Assembly (NCBI GenBank): GCA_016841005.1
Contig: JAEORG010000151.1
Span: forward strand, 1 to 24,022
DNA: 24,022 nt
Origin: Candidatus Thorarchaeota archaeon
GTDB taxonomy: Archaea > Asgardarchaeota > Thorarchaeia > Thorarchaeales > Thorarchaeaceae
Direction of reading: 5' to 3'
A program made the position numbers and the translations under genes. Shown here piece by piece: positions 7,836 to 15,865 of this stretch. The notes below the pieces were generated by a model. That model had not been told where the DNA came from. It searched no databases and worked only from the letters and a program-made list of their open reading frames with translations. Position 1 is the stretch's first letter. Every line of letters starts with the position of its first letter.

Positions 7836-8477
7836 ATGGTTGATGACATTACATTTGCATCCCGATACGCATTATTAGGGCAAGGTCTTCTATCCATGCT
7901 CTTTGCATTGATTGGGTTCTATCAAGGTCAACCATACATGAGTAATGAAGTGGCTCAGTTCTACTTTCTATACCCTCTTGAACTTGCAGTTATCACTCTA
8001 TTGTTTGGCATCATCACATCATTCCTCACTCATTATCGCAAGGAAAAGATAGCTCAGAAGTTCCCGCAGAATATTGGAGAATTTTTACTCTTGTATGGAT
8101 TGGCTTATTTGGCGATTGTAGCCTTTACACAAGCAGACCCAGTTTGGTTCACGCCTGTATTATTCATTCCGAGTGGATTAGCGTTATTGTTTAGTATTAT
8201 TCTACTACTTCGTACAAACTACATGAATGTCATATCCAGTTATACTGATTTTTCATATACTGCAAGAAACATTGGGATTACAATCTTTGTTTGCACACTC
8301 CTACTTGACATTGGTGGGTTCTATGGTTATATCACTGGTCTACTCAGTAGATCTACTATGGTGGCATTCTACTTCCTCGGGATTCTTTTCATAGCCCTTG
8401 CTTATCTTATCCGTCATTATAGAAGTGAATATGCTCTCCAACAATCTCGCTTGAGCGAACAGTATTCTAATTCTTGA
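7836..8477 (+). CDS. Six-helix integral membrane protein of unknown function
   Basis: The 213-residue product has about six membrane helices, at roughly residues 8-28, 42-64, 78-96, 103-124, 142-166 and 170-192, with a short polar C-terminal tail. No catalytic motif, cysteine cluster or conserved charged residue within helices is evident, and I do not recognise the family. ATG 7836 is supported by GAGGT nine bases upstream; an ATG at 7829 is in another frame. The gene is divergent from the signal-peptide membrane protein at 7730, and its last 11 bases overlap the end of the convergent corrinoid reactivator gene. The two divergent membrane genes may be functionally linked, but only position suggests this. 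Confidence 0.8.
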   Translation: MVDDITFASRYALLGQGLLSMLFALIGFYQGQPYMSNEVAQFYFLYPLELAVITLLFGIITSFLTHYRKEKIAQKFPQNIGEFLLLYGLAYLAIVAFTQADPVWFTPVLFIPSGLALLFSIILLLRTNYMNVISSYTDFSYTARNIGITIFVCTLLLDIGGFYGYITGLLSRSTMVAFYFLGILFIALAYLIRHYRSEYALQQSRLSEQYSNS

Positions 8478-10077
8478 AGATAAAGTCTGGAAAGAGTGTG
8501 TTTTTAATAAATAGAGATTGGAAGTCTGTGTTTCCAGCTAGACTCACATGTTTAACTCGTTGAGCAATCTTCTCAGCTTCTCTACGTTCAACTGAAGAGA
8601 GTAACATCATCTTTGCTCCTTGACCTGCAGTGTTACCTATTTGCTGTATTCTAGCCAATGACACATCAGGAATGAGTCCGATTCTTAGTGCTGCCTCAGG
8701 TCTGATGTAATTCCCGAATGCACCAGCAAGTAGAACTCTATCTATCGAATCCACTCCAATCTCAGCTTTTCTTATCAGAATCTCGATTCCTGCCATGATG
8801 GCAGCCTTAGCTGATTGGACTTGTCTAACGTCTTTTTGTGTAAAGAGGATTCTCTTGTCGAGATCATGTTCTTGAACATCCACGACAATATATCCAATAC
8901 CTACGTCCGAATCTCGAATCACTCGCTTGGATTCAAGCAGCCGACCCTTTGGAGTTACCAGATCCAACCTTCTTAGCTCAGACACAACATCAACTATACC
9001 CGACCCACAGAGGCCTTTTGGGTGTTCATGCCCTATGACTGTGATATCAGGAACTTCGTCTACATCAGAAATTGTGAGATGTTCGATTGCTCCGACCTGT
9101 CCTCTCATTCCCCGTGAAATGGTGGCTCCTTCAAATGCCGATCCTGCAGCAGTGGAACTAGCGAAGAGTTCTCCTTTTTTTGAGAGTACTATTTCTCCAT
9201 TTGTACCTATATCAATCCCCAACACAACTTCATCAGATTGATGCAACCTCTGAGATAGAACAAGTGCTGTAATATCACTACCCACAAATCCAGCAATTAA
9301 AGGTCCCATGTAGATCTCTGCATTTGCCTTCTTGAATCCCAGTTGTTTAGTTTTAATGACTACTGCTTCAGTTGATATAGGTGAATAGGGTGCAACGCTA
9401 AGTGGCGATGTATCTAGTCCAAGAAAGAAATGATGCATCGCTGTATTTCCTACTACAGAGATTCTGGTGATGGCATCCTCCTTCACCCCTATATCATCCA
9501 ACATCCGTGATTCTAATTCTTCAATGCTCTCTACTAATTGAAGTTGTAATGCTATTTGATTTGAATCGTTTTCTAAAGCAGCTGTGATACGCGTGACAAT
9601 ATCTTCCCCATAGGATACCTGTGGATTCAAAGTAGATGAGGAGGCTACCTGTTCACCTGAACCCAGATCCATTAGATATGCTACTATGGTTGTTGTTCCA
9701 ATGTCTACAGCTAATCCGTATTGTCCTGAGAAACCTTTGTCAACAGATATCTCAACATTGTCTAGCGTAGCTTCAGTAAGAATCCGAGAATCGACCGCGC
9801 CAGAAACCAAGACAACTCTTGATACACCTTCAATGGCGTGTTCACAGGCTAATCGCACACCTAGCTCTATTTCTTCCCTCTTCAGGTATCCTCTTTCGTT
9901 CTCAGATATTGTAGGAGATGGCTTGATTATTATCTTACATTTTCCACAAGTCCCCTTACCTCCACATTCAGTTGAGATGTATTGACCACTCTGTCGGATG
10001 GCTTCAAGATACGATGTCTTATCAGTAACCAGTATCCTCTGTCCTGAAGGCTCGAGGATGAGAAGATGCTTGTTCAC
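8467..10077 (-). CDS. RACo-like ATP-dependent reductive activator of corrinoid proteins (ferredoxin plus ASKHA domain)
   Basis: This 536-residue protein fuses a [2Fe-2S] ferredoxin domain to an ASKHA-type ATPase (DUF4445), the layout of RACo and related RamA-like activators that reduce inactive cob(II)amide back to cob(I)amide. The cluster ligands are C38, C44 and C47 in ECGGKGTCGKC and C78 in RLACEH. The ATPase core shows AVDIGTTT (about 122), GNTAMHHFFLG, GIDIGTNGEI (about 285), GSGIVDV and LAGAFGNYI (about 449). GTG 10077 is preferred because AGGTG lies about eight bases upstream; TTG 10083 would crowd that site. It follows the MtrH-like gene by 11 bases, and the pairing strongly suggests a corrinoid methyl-transfer system. 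No corrinoid protein is encoded in the window. It is cytoplasmic and probably oxygen-sensitive. Confidence 0.93.
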   Translation of the reverse strand: MNKHLLILEPSGQRILVTDKTSYLEAIRQSGQYISTECGGKGTCGKCKIIIKPSPTISENERGYLKREEIELGVRLACEHAIEGVSRVVLVSGAVDSRILTEATLDNVEISVDKGFSGQYGLAVDIGTTTIVAYLMDLGSGEQVASSSTLNPQVSYGEDIVTRITAALENDSNQIALQLQLVESIEELESRMLDDIGVKEDAITRISVVGNTAMHHFFLGLDTSPLSVAPYSPISTEAVVIKTKQLGFKKANAEIYMGPLIAGFVGSDITALVLSQRLHQSDEVVLGIDIGTNGEIVLSKKGELFASSTAAGSAFEGATISRGMRGQVGAIEHLTISDVDEVPDITVIGHEHPKGLCGSGIVDVVSELRRLDLVTPKGRLLESKRVIRDSDVGIGYIVVDVQEHDLDKRILFTQKDVRQVQSAKAAIMAGIEILIRKAEIGVDSIDRVLLAGAFGNYIRPEAALRIGLIPDVSLARIQQIGNTAGQGAKMMLLSSVERREAEKIAQRVKHVSLAGNTDFQSLFIKNTLFPDFIFKN

Positions 10078-10088
10078 TATCAACCCAC

Positions 10089-11009
10089 CTAACTGATTAG
10101 GAATCTTGGATGTGGCTTCTCTGGAAGCTCTCTGTTTTCAATGAGAATTCCTGAAAGAGCTGCATCGACCATCGCAACTGACGGATAAATTACTGGTGCA
10201 TTCTTAGCAGGTCCAATCAAAACAAAATCTGCACCAAGGGATACAGGCATCAGATTTGAGCCAACCATTGCTGGCGTCTTGGCATCTATTCCGAACTTTG
10301 GTACAAGTCCCTTCCAAGTGCTGATTGCATTGTGCGCTCCGTTACCGACAGGATACCCATACTTGTCTTTTAGTAGATGCTGAGCTTTACAAGCAATGCC
10401 CAATGTGGGTATATCCATGACACCAGTGTCAAACATTATTTTAGAGATCCCTGCATCTTGTGAGATCTTAATCAATTTGTCAGCTACTTCGACGCGTTTG
10501 GTATAGGATATCATTGACTTTGCATTAAAGGTGAGAATAAGTGCACTCTGAAGACCAGAGTTTCTTATCACTTGATATAACTCAATTTCAGAACTTGGAG
10601 TAATCGAATTCAAGACAACTCTGTCGAGGAAACCTGCCTCCTTCGCACCCATTATTCCAGTTGCATTGACCTCAGCCGAATCTGAGCCATCAATAAGAAG
10701 TGGAAAGTCAGTAGCATCTGCGAGGAATCTCAAGTATTCATCAATTGCGATACAAGATGTAGCGATTACATCTAGCATAGTTGGTAATCCTGTCTTATCT
10801 GAGAGTTCTTCAAGCATGTTAAGCATTGACTCAGCTTTAGGTTTGTCAAACTCCCCCTTCTCCGCATTCAAGACTAATTCGTCCTTTGTGTAGAAGATAG
10901 AGGGAATCATCACAGTTGGGTTCTTTCCTGGATACCCCCCAATCTTTGTATTGCCTATTTCTAGAACCTTCTGTTCAGTCGAGTAATTAAACAAGACAGG
11001 TCTCTCCAA
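10089..11009 (-). CDS. mtrH: MtrH-like methyltransferase (methylcorrinoid : tetrahydropterin type)
   Basis: The 306-residue protein resembles subunit H of tetrahydromethanopterin S-methyltransferase and the related MtgA enzymes, which move a methyl group between a corrinoid protein and tetrahydromethanopterin or tetrahydrofolate. Family features are the opening QKVLEIGNTKIGGYPGKNPTV, IPSIFYTKDELVL, LLIDGSDSAEVN, DTGVMDIPTLG and the glycine-rich GNGAHNAISTWKGL in a TIM-barrel fold. It has no membrane helix, so it is a soluble enzyme. No other mtr subunits are nearby; instead it is coupled to a corrinoid reactivator, which argues against a methanogenic Mtr complex and for methyl transfer from or to a soluble corrinoid protein. 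The start is TTG 11009, with AGGA four bases upstream; no better start is in frame. Confidence 0.9.
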   Translation of the reverse strand: MERPVLFNYSTEQKVLEIGNTKIGGYPGKNPTVMIPSIFYTKDELVLNAEKGEFDKPKAESMLNMLEELSDKTGLPTMLDVIATSCIAIDEYLRFLADATDFPLLIDGSDSAEVNATGIMGAKEAGFLDRVVLNSITPSSEIELYQVIRNSGLQSALILTFNAKSMISYTKRVEVADKLIKISQDAGISKIMFDTGVMDIPTLGIACKAQHLLKDKYGYPVGNGAHNAISTWKGLVPKFGIDAKTPAMVGSNLMPVSLGADFVLIGPAKNAPVIYPSVAMVDAALSGILIENRELPEKPHPRFLIS

Positions 11010-11035
11010 GCTTTCCTACATCTCTGGAGTTCTTC

Positions 11036-11320
11036 TTAAGAGTAGTTATTGGAGTGGACAACATCATCAGAATGCCAAAAATCAAGAAAGCCGTCTAAGT
11101 CTAAGCCTCGATGGTGTCCCAAATCCTCTTGCTCAACAACATAGTCTTTGTCACGAATAACACCTTTGAGAATGTGTCGTTCGTTCCATGTTGCTGACCA
11201 TCAATCTACCCAACGCGTTGTTTTAATCGCTCGACCATATGTGATTGTGTTTATGGCCCCACTCAACACGTCAGGCACAGACGCCAACGTTAGCGTACTC
11301 CTTAGACGGCCTTCTATATA
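11036..11320 (-). pseudogene. Decayed coding relic with an internal stop
   Basis: On the minus strand one frame stays open from 11320 to 11204, hits TGA at 11201-11203, and stays open to TAA at 11036-11038. The lower part reads like true protein, ending in segments such as WSATWNERHILKGVIRDKDY and DLGHHRGLDLDGFLDFWHSDD; the upper part includes SGAINTITYGRAIKTTRWVD directly before the TGA. No start codon with a ribosome-binding site is evident. I read it as the C-terminal remains of a gene, perhaps from a mobile element, since a 14-base inverted repeat frames most of it. The family is not recognised. The rest of the 348-base gap between 11009 and 11358 shows nothing else. Confidence 0.4.
11086..11314. 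repeat. Inverted-repeat-bounded segment, possible small mobile-element remnant
   Basis: The arms are 11086-11099 (GAAAGCCGTCTAAG) and 11301-11314, whose reverse complement is GAAGGCCGTCTAAG; 13 of 14 bases match. They point inward and enclose 201 bases, for a 229-base segment. No target-site duplication is visible at the edges, and the relic frame runs past the left arm, so a clean MITE is not proven. Confidence 0.4.
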
Positions 11321-11357
11321 TTAGATAAGTATTGTATTAAAGTCTCTGCCACATTGT

Positions 11358-12095
11358 TTAATCAAATATAATGCCCTCAGCTCTCAAAATAGCATCAAGG
11401 TATTTGTCAGGAGATATCTCAGTAGTTGTTACATGATCCACGTTGATGATATAGACACTGTCTACTTCCGACATCTTCAATGAATCCATGAGGATTGGTG
11501 GGTTATGATAGAACTCGTTACATCTATTCAATAGTTCTTCCAATTTCACTTGATTCCTCTGCTCAGGAGGCAACATCAATATCCTGGGAATCTGTAGCAC
11601 GTGGTAGTTAGGAGTCGCCATACCAAACCTGTGACTGTACCTACAATAGCGAGCAATCTTTGCTGCTACTCTTGCTGTCTGATATCTCCCGGGATATGAC
11701 GCAGCCTTTGGAGGTACAAATCCAGTTTCAACTTCAACAACAAGAGCTTCAATATCCTCAGGCAATCCTAACCGCTCAGAGATTAGGATACTCTCAATGT
11801 CATAATCGATTTCGGGTTCTTTCTTTCTAGTTGCGAACAGATCTGCACTTAGTTGACCACCAAGAAGTGGATGTTCAACTTGAACACTATACCCCTGTTC
11901 TATGAGATGCGTAGCACAGATGACCTGCAAAATACTATGGTTTATCTTCACCAGACGCTTTCTGTTCAATTCAAATAGTCTATCTCGGATAGGTATGAGT
12001 TTGTCCATGGTCCCAAGTTTTGTCGCTGGTTCTAACTGATCTAATAAAACATCTATATCATGAGCGAATCTGTTTCTTACCAAAGAAACCACCAC
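11358..12095 (-). CDS. Hypothetical protein, possible PD-(D/E)XK nuclease-like fold
   Basis: The family is not recognised. The 245-residue soluble protein has an N-terminal helical stretch, then a helix HSILQVICATHLIEQGYSV, a strand pair around GGQLSADLFATR with D85, and ALVVEVETG with E121 and E123. That order (helix with an acidic residue, strand with Asp, strand ending ExE) resembles the core of PD-(D/E)XK nucleases such as RecB-like or NucS-like proteins, although the usual Lys of ExK is Glu here. A cluster of basic residues (RYQTARVAAKIARYCRYSHR) follows. No membrane segment or cysteine site is present. The start is uncertain: GTG 12095, GTG 12092 or TTG 12083, the last with GGTGG close upstream. 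It is divergent from the 12207 gene, which suggests a shared control region. Confidence 0.75.
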   Translation of the reverse strand: MVVSLVRNRFAHDIDVLLDQLEPATKLGTMDKLIPIRDRLFELNRKRLVKINHSILQVICATHLIEQGYSVQVEHPLLGGQLSADLFATRKKEPEIDYDIESILISERLGLPEDIEALVVEVETGFVPPKAASYPGRYQTARVAAKIARYCRYSHRFGMATPNYHVLQIPRILMLPPEQRNQVKLEELLNRCNEFYHNPPILMDSLKMSEVDSVYIINVDHVTTTEISPDKYLDAILRAEGIIFD

Positions 12096-12149
12096 AGGGA
12101 ACCAATCTACAATCTTCTTCCATCCTTATGAAGCCGCTGTACATGGTCC

Positions 12150-12157
12150 ATTATAGT
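12150..12157 (-). promoter_or_regulatory. Possible TATA box for the 12095 gene
   Basis: On the minus strand this reads ACTATAAT, predicting transcription near 12128 and a leader of about 33 bases before GTG 12095. It sits back to back with the plus-strand boxes at 12163-12185. Confidence 0.35.
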
Positions 12158-12177
12158 AATGACATTTATTTGAGAGT

Positions 12178-12185
12178 AAATATAA
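12178..12185 (+). promoter_or_regulatory. TATA box candidate for the 12207 gene
   Basis: AAATATAA is centred about 25 bases before ATG 12207, which would make the message nearly leaderless. An alternative box, CATTTATTT at 12163-12171, would give a leader of about 15 bases and allow use of the GAGGG site at 12195-12199. The sequence does not decide between them. Confidence 0.4.
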
Positions 12186-12206
12186 CCTGATATCGAGGGT
12201 AGTGAG

Positions 12207-13130
12207 ATGGATTATCCAGTTCAGTTCTTGAGCGAACCAGGGAATAGACTCTTTCTTGATACAGTCAATCTCTTCTTACCCAATGAGTCATTCTATGCGA
12301 TAGCAGAGTACAAGAAAGGATTACTGGTGCTCACAAATAGACGACTCGTACGTGTAGAGCAAAAGATGAATTGGGATTACAAAAAAGGACATTCTGCGGC
12401 AGGTATAATGTCTATGGTGCATCATCTAGATATGATTGTTAAATTAGTTCAAGAAAAGAAAGACAGATGGACTCTTGAAACGAAGACACCTGATCACACA
12501 GGATATCCACTGAAAACCCAAGGAAGAACTCCCGTTGTTCAAACCGCATCATCTAAGATTCAACCTTCTGATTATAATAAGAAAGGCACGGATTTCAACG
12601 ATGCTTTGCTGATGATGTCTTCTGAACTTGCTTCGATCATAGATGATTTGAAAGCCCGGTCATTTTCAAAAGAATACCTATCCTATGTTGAAGTTCTTCA
12701 ACTGTTTGAAGGTGCAAAACCAGAGTGGACACAAGAAATAACTGTTCAAAGTGAATTAGATTCGTATCTTATACCAGGATTATTTTCGATAATCGACAAA
12801 CACTTCATAACAACGCGTCCCGGTTATCAAAGAGTCAAAGATGCTGATAGGTTTGTAACATCTGATGTGATTGCCGTGACTAACAGCTACGCTCAGAGTT
12901 CAAGTGGTCAATATTTACCTACAGTGATACTCAATTTCAATCAGACATTGAAAATGGGCTCAGAATACATTGAACTTGTACCATATGGTGACTTAGACGC
13001 GACTAGTTGGCAAACAGTAGCAATCAATCAACCATGGATTATAGCGGATGTGCTTTCCTATATGAATTCTGAGAGGATGCAAGCCAATATTGCGACAGGT
13101 CCATTCTCTAATCCAAGATATTACTATTAA
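12207..13130 (+). CDS. Hypothetical protein with a PH-like N-terminal domain
   Basis: The 307-residue soluble product is not recognised as a named family. Its start, LFLPNESFYAIAEYKKG followed by LLVLTNRRLVRVEQ (about residues 23-52), matches the pattern of bacterial/archaeal PH-like domains, in which a short strand series ends in LTNRRL. The middle (about 80-150) is polar and probably flexible. The rest is mixed alpha/beta without catalytic motifs. PH-like domains of this type usually serve as binding or scaffolding modules rather than enzymes. ATG 12207 is supported by GAGGG seven bases upstream. The gene is divergent from the possible nuclease-like gene and convergent with mutS; the last four bases TTAA serve as part of both stop codons. 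Confidence 0.78.
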   Translation: MDYPVQFLSEPGNRLFLDTVNLFLPNESFYAIAEYKKGLLVLTNRRLVRVEQKMNWDYKKGHSAAGIMSMVHHLDMIVKLVQEKKDRWTLETKTPDHTGYPLKTQGRTPVVQTASSKIQPSDYNKKGTDFNDALLMMSSELASIIDDLKARSFSKEYLSYVEVLQLFEGAKPEWTQEITVQSELDSYLIPGLFSIIDKHFITTRPGYQRVKDADRFVTSDVIAVTNSYAQSSSGQYLPTVILNFNQTLKMGSEYIELVPYGDLDATSWQTVAINQPWIIADVLSYMNSERMQANIATGPFSNPRYYY

Positions 13131-15730
13131 TCACGTCTTTTCTTTGCCTCGTCCTGTAATTCCTTCAATCTCACAAGAGCATCCATAGGAGTTGTCCTAT
13201 CTAGGTCCATATGTTTTATCTGCTCCACTATTGGATCGTCTATCGTTAGTGCTTCGAGGCTTGTTTGCAACTTTTCCTTTCCAGCACCATCAGAAGTATC
13301 TAAGGTGACAGAATTCTCCTGTTCTAATTTTACAAGCATCTCTTTCGCTTTGTTAACTACAGAGTCCGGTACTCCAGCTAATGCCGCAACATGAACACCA
13401 TAACTTCTGTCAGTTCCACCATCTACGACCTTGTGGAGGAATACAATAGTATCACCAGTTTCTCTAGCAAGAGTATGAACATTCTTGACGCCATGATAGA
13501 GATTTGCCATATCCGTCAGTTGATGGAAATGAGTTGCAAACAGAGTCCTAGTCTTCATCTGAACAATTCGTTCTGCTACTGCCCAAGCAAGAGCCATACC
13601 ATCAAACGTTGAAGTTCCTCTTCCAATCTCATCGAGAACTACAAGAGACCTCTCTGTAGCATTATTCAGAATGTTTGCTGTTTCAATCATTTCCACCATG
13701 AATGTGCTCTGACGTGCAGTAAGATCATCGAAAGCTCCGACTCGAGTAAATATTCTGTCAACGATTCCAATCTCTGCACTCTTAGCAGGAACAAATGATC
13801 CCATCTGTGCAAGTAGGACGATGAGAGCTGCTTGACGCATGTACGTACTCTTACCAGCCATATTAGGACCAGTCACAATGATGAGTGAGGTACCGCCATC
13901 TCCAATCTCCAAAGAATTAGGCACGAACTCATTAGGTCCAAGAATCATTTCGAGAGATGGATGTCGCCCATCAACAATCTTGATTCTTGTTCCATTAGTC
14001 AACCTTGGTCTTGTATACCTGCGATTGACAGCGACCTCTGCAAGAGACCCCAACGTATCAATATTTGCTATAGAAGTGGAGTTCTTACGGAGTTGCTCCA
14101 GGTGAGTCTGCACTTCGCTTCTTAATCGCTCGTAAATCTCGTACTCCATCTTGTTGATTTTGTCTTCTCCTGCAAGTACCGCAGCTTCCTTCTCTTTTAG
14201 CTCTGGTGTAATGAATCGCTCTGCATTTGCGAGAGTTTGTTTTCTCTCGAAATCTTTAGGTACAAGACTCAAGTTGGATTTTGTGACCTCAATATAGTAA
14301 CCAAAGACTTTGTTGTAGCCTACCTTAAGTGACTTGATACCTGTTCTTCCTCTCTCTCGTGCTTGAAGCGACGCTATCCATTTCTTATCGCCGCTTATTC
14401 CTGCTCGCATCTCATCTAGTTCTTTATCAAAGCCTTCGCGAATCATCCCTCCTTCCCTTACAGTGATTGGTGGGTCATCGACAAGACCCCTCTTTAGAGT
14501 GGAATGAAGGTTCATCAATGGGTCAATAGATTTCTCTGCTTCTTTGAGCATCTTAGACTCTACAGATTTTAGTGATTTCTTGATGGCTGGTATCTTTCCC
14601 AAGGCGTTTCTAAGAGCCACTAGATCTCTGGCTCCTCCAGTACCGAAAACTACTCTACTAACGATACGCTCGAGGTCTCCGAGGTTACGCTGACTATCAG
14701 AAAGAGTCTTACGGAGAGTAGCAGTTCTAGCAAGTTCCTCAACAGAATCAAGTCTATTTTCAATCTCAGAATTGTCACACAACGGTTGGAGCAACCACTG
14801 TTTCAATTTCCTTTTACCCATTGGAGTGATTGTCTTTCCTAAGACCTCAAACAGTGTTCCTCGTGCACTATTATCTCTCGCATTTCTTACTAGTTCCAAG
14901 TTACGTTGTGTGGTCGAATCTATGATCATGTGACTTTCTGTGGAGTAAGTTCTTAGCCTAGATATGGTTGTGGCATTACCTCTATGCATCTCAGCGATAT
15001 ATGATATTGCAGCTCCTGAGGCTCCAATGGCAACAGTCATGTCTGTCAAGCCAAAACCATCGAGTGTTGTAACTCCCATCTGTTTCTTTAGTTGCTCTTC
15101 ACCAGATCTAGAGGAAAACTCTACATCATTTCTATATGTGATATGCGGACCAATCTCTGCTAGAGCATCAATGAATTTCTGTTCTTTGCGATAATTATCT
15201 GGAAGTAGAATCTCAGATGGTTTCAATCGTGAAATCTCACTCAGTACACTATCATCCATTAGATTTCCTTTTACCTCTGTTGTGAGGAATTCACCAGTCG
15301 ATACATCTACAGATGCAATACCAACTACACCATTGTCTTCAATGAGAGACATGAGATAGTTGTTTGAAGTATCTTCAAGCATGTTTGACTCTAAAACAGT
15401 TCCAGGTGTTATGACCCTGACCACATCACGTTTTACCAATCCTTTTGCTTCAGAGGCATCCTGAACTTGGTCTGCAATTGCTACTGTGAATCCCGCTTGT
15501 AGGAGCTTTGCGATATAGCCCTCAACTGCGTGATGAGGAACGCCGCACATCGGCCATTTATCAACCCCATCTCCTCTCGATGTTAAGACAATGTCTAGTG
15601 TTTCGCTAGCACTTTTTGCGTCCTCATTAAACATCTCGAAGAAGTCCCCCAGTCTAAACATCAGAATGCAATCTGGATACTGCCTTTTTAGCTCCAGATA
15701 TTGCCTTTGCATAGGGGTTCGTTTCTTCAT
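13127..15730 (-). CDS. mutS: DNA mismatch repair protein MutS
   Basis: Full-length MutS1 of 867 residues. It recognises base mismatches and small loops and recruits MutL. The N-terminal mismatch-binding block is TPMQRQYLELKRQYPD, then FRLGDFFEMF, where the Phe-X-Glu wedge (FFE) stacks on the mismatch. The middle has the connector, core and clamp regions. The ATPase shows Walker A GPNMAGKSTYMRQ (about 620-632), STFMVEM, Walker B LVVLDEIGRGTSTFDGMALAWAV (from about 697) and the FATHFH switch. The C-terminus LDRTTPMDALVRLKELQ matches the bacterial tetramerisation tail. ATG 15730 follows GGGAG closely. This bacterial-type repair pair is known only in some archaea and probably reflects ancient transfer; base use here does not differ visibly from that of neighbours. 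Its stop overlaps the convergent 12207 gene by four bases. Confidence 0.98.
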   Translation of the reverse strand: MKKRTPMQRQYLELKRQYPDCILMFRLGDFFEMFNEDAKSASETLDIVLTSRGDGVDKWPMCGVPHHAVEGYIAKLLQAGFTVAIADQVQDASEAKGLVKRDVVRVITPGTVLESNMLEDTSNNYLMSLIEDNGVVGIASVDVSTGEFLTTEVKGNLMDDSVLSEISRLKPSEILLPDNYRKEQKFIDALAEIGPHITYRNDVEFSSRSGEEQLKKQMGVTTLDGFGLTDMTVAIGASGAAISYIAEMHRGNATTISRLRTYSTESHMIIDSTTQRNLELVRNARDNSARGTLFEVLGKTITPMGKRKLKQWLLQPLCDNSEIENRLDSVEELARTATLRKTLSDSQRNLGDLERIVSRVVFGTGGARDLVALRNALGKIPAIKKSLKSVESKMLKEAEKSIDPLMNLHSTLKRGLVDDPPITVREGGMIREGFDKELDEMRAGISGDKKWIASLQARERGRTGIKSLKVGYNKVFGYYIEVTKSNLSLVPKDFERKQTLANAERFITPELKEKEAAVLAGEDKINKMEYEIYERLRSEVQTHLEQLRKNSTSIANIDTLGSLAEVAVNRRYTRPRLTNGTRIKIVDGRHPSLEMILGPNEFVPNSLEIGDGGTSLIIVTGPNMAGKSTYMRQAALIVLLAQMGSFVPAKSAEIGIVDRIFTRVGAFDDLTARQSTFMVEMIETANILNNATERSLVVLDEIGRGTSTFDGMALAWAVAERIVQMKTRTLFATHFHQLTDMANLYHGVKNVHTLARETGDTIVFLHKVVDGGTDRSYGVHVAALAGVPDSVVNKAKEMLVKLEQENSVTLDTSDGAGKEKLQTSLEALTIDDPIVEQIKHMDLDRTTPMDALVRLKELQDEAKKRRD

Positions 15731-15766
15731 CCTACTCCCTGCTAATGGTATCGTGAGTGCTACGCA

Positions 15767-15774
15767 TTAATAAT
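15767..15774 (-). promoter_or_regulatory. Possible TATA box for mutS
   Basis: The minus strand reads TTATTAAT, predicting transcription near 15745 and a leader of about 15 bases before ATG 15730, containing the GGGAG site. Confidence 0.4.
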
Positions 15775-15775
15775 C

Positions 15776-15790
15776 GCATCGCAACGATGC
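15776..15790. promoter_or_regulatory. Perfect inverted repeat in the mutS/reductase divergent region
   Basis: GCATCG-CAA-CGATGC is a perfect 6-base stem with a 3-base centre. It lies right next to the proposed mutS TATA box and about 20 bases from that of the reductase gene, so a regulator bound here could touch both promoters. It shares ATGCGATTAT (minus strand) with the hairpin at 6523-6540, which may be chance. Confidence 0.35.
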
Positions 15791-15810
15791 ATCTATGTCT
15801 GTCAGGTGGA

Positions 15811-15817
15811 TTTATAG
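15811..15817 (+). promoter_or_regulatory. Probable TATA box of the geranylgeranyl reductase gene
   Basis: TTTATAG is centred near 15814, predicting a transcription start about 15840 and a leader of about 25 bases to GTG 15866. Confidence 0.5.
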
Positions 15818-15865
15818 ATGATTCAATGTGTTGCCTTCATAACTCAATAGGTGCTGATATTAATC

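Noticed and set aside
11010..11357. tRNA or small structured RNA in the 348-base gap
   Set aside because: No cloverleaf, T-loop GTTCRANNC pattern at proper spacing or acceptor pairing was found; the coding relic explains the sequence better.
11358..12095. Calling this gene NucS/EndoMS
   Set aside because: The catalytic pattern lacks the Lys of ExK and the length and remaining sequence do not match NucS; only a loose fold resemblance is supported.
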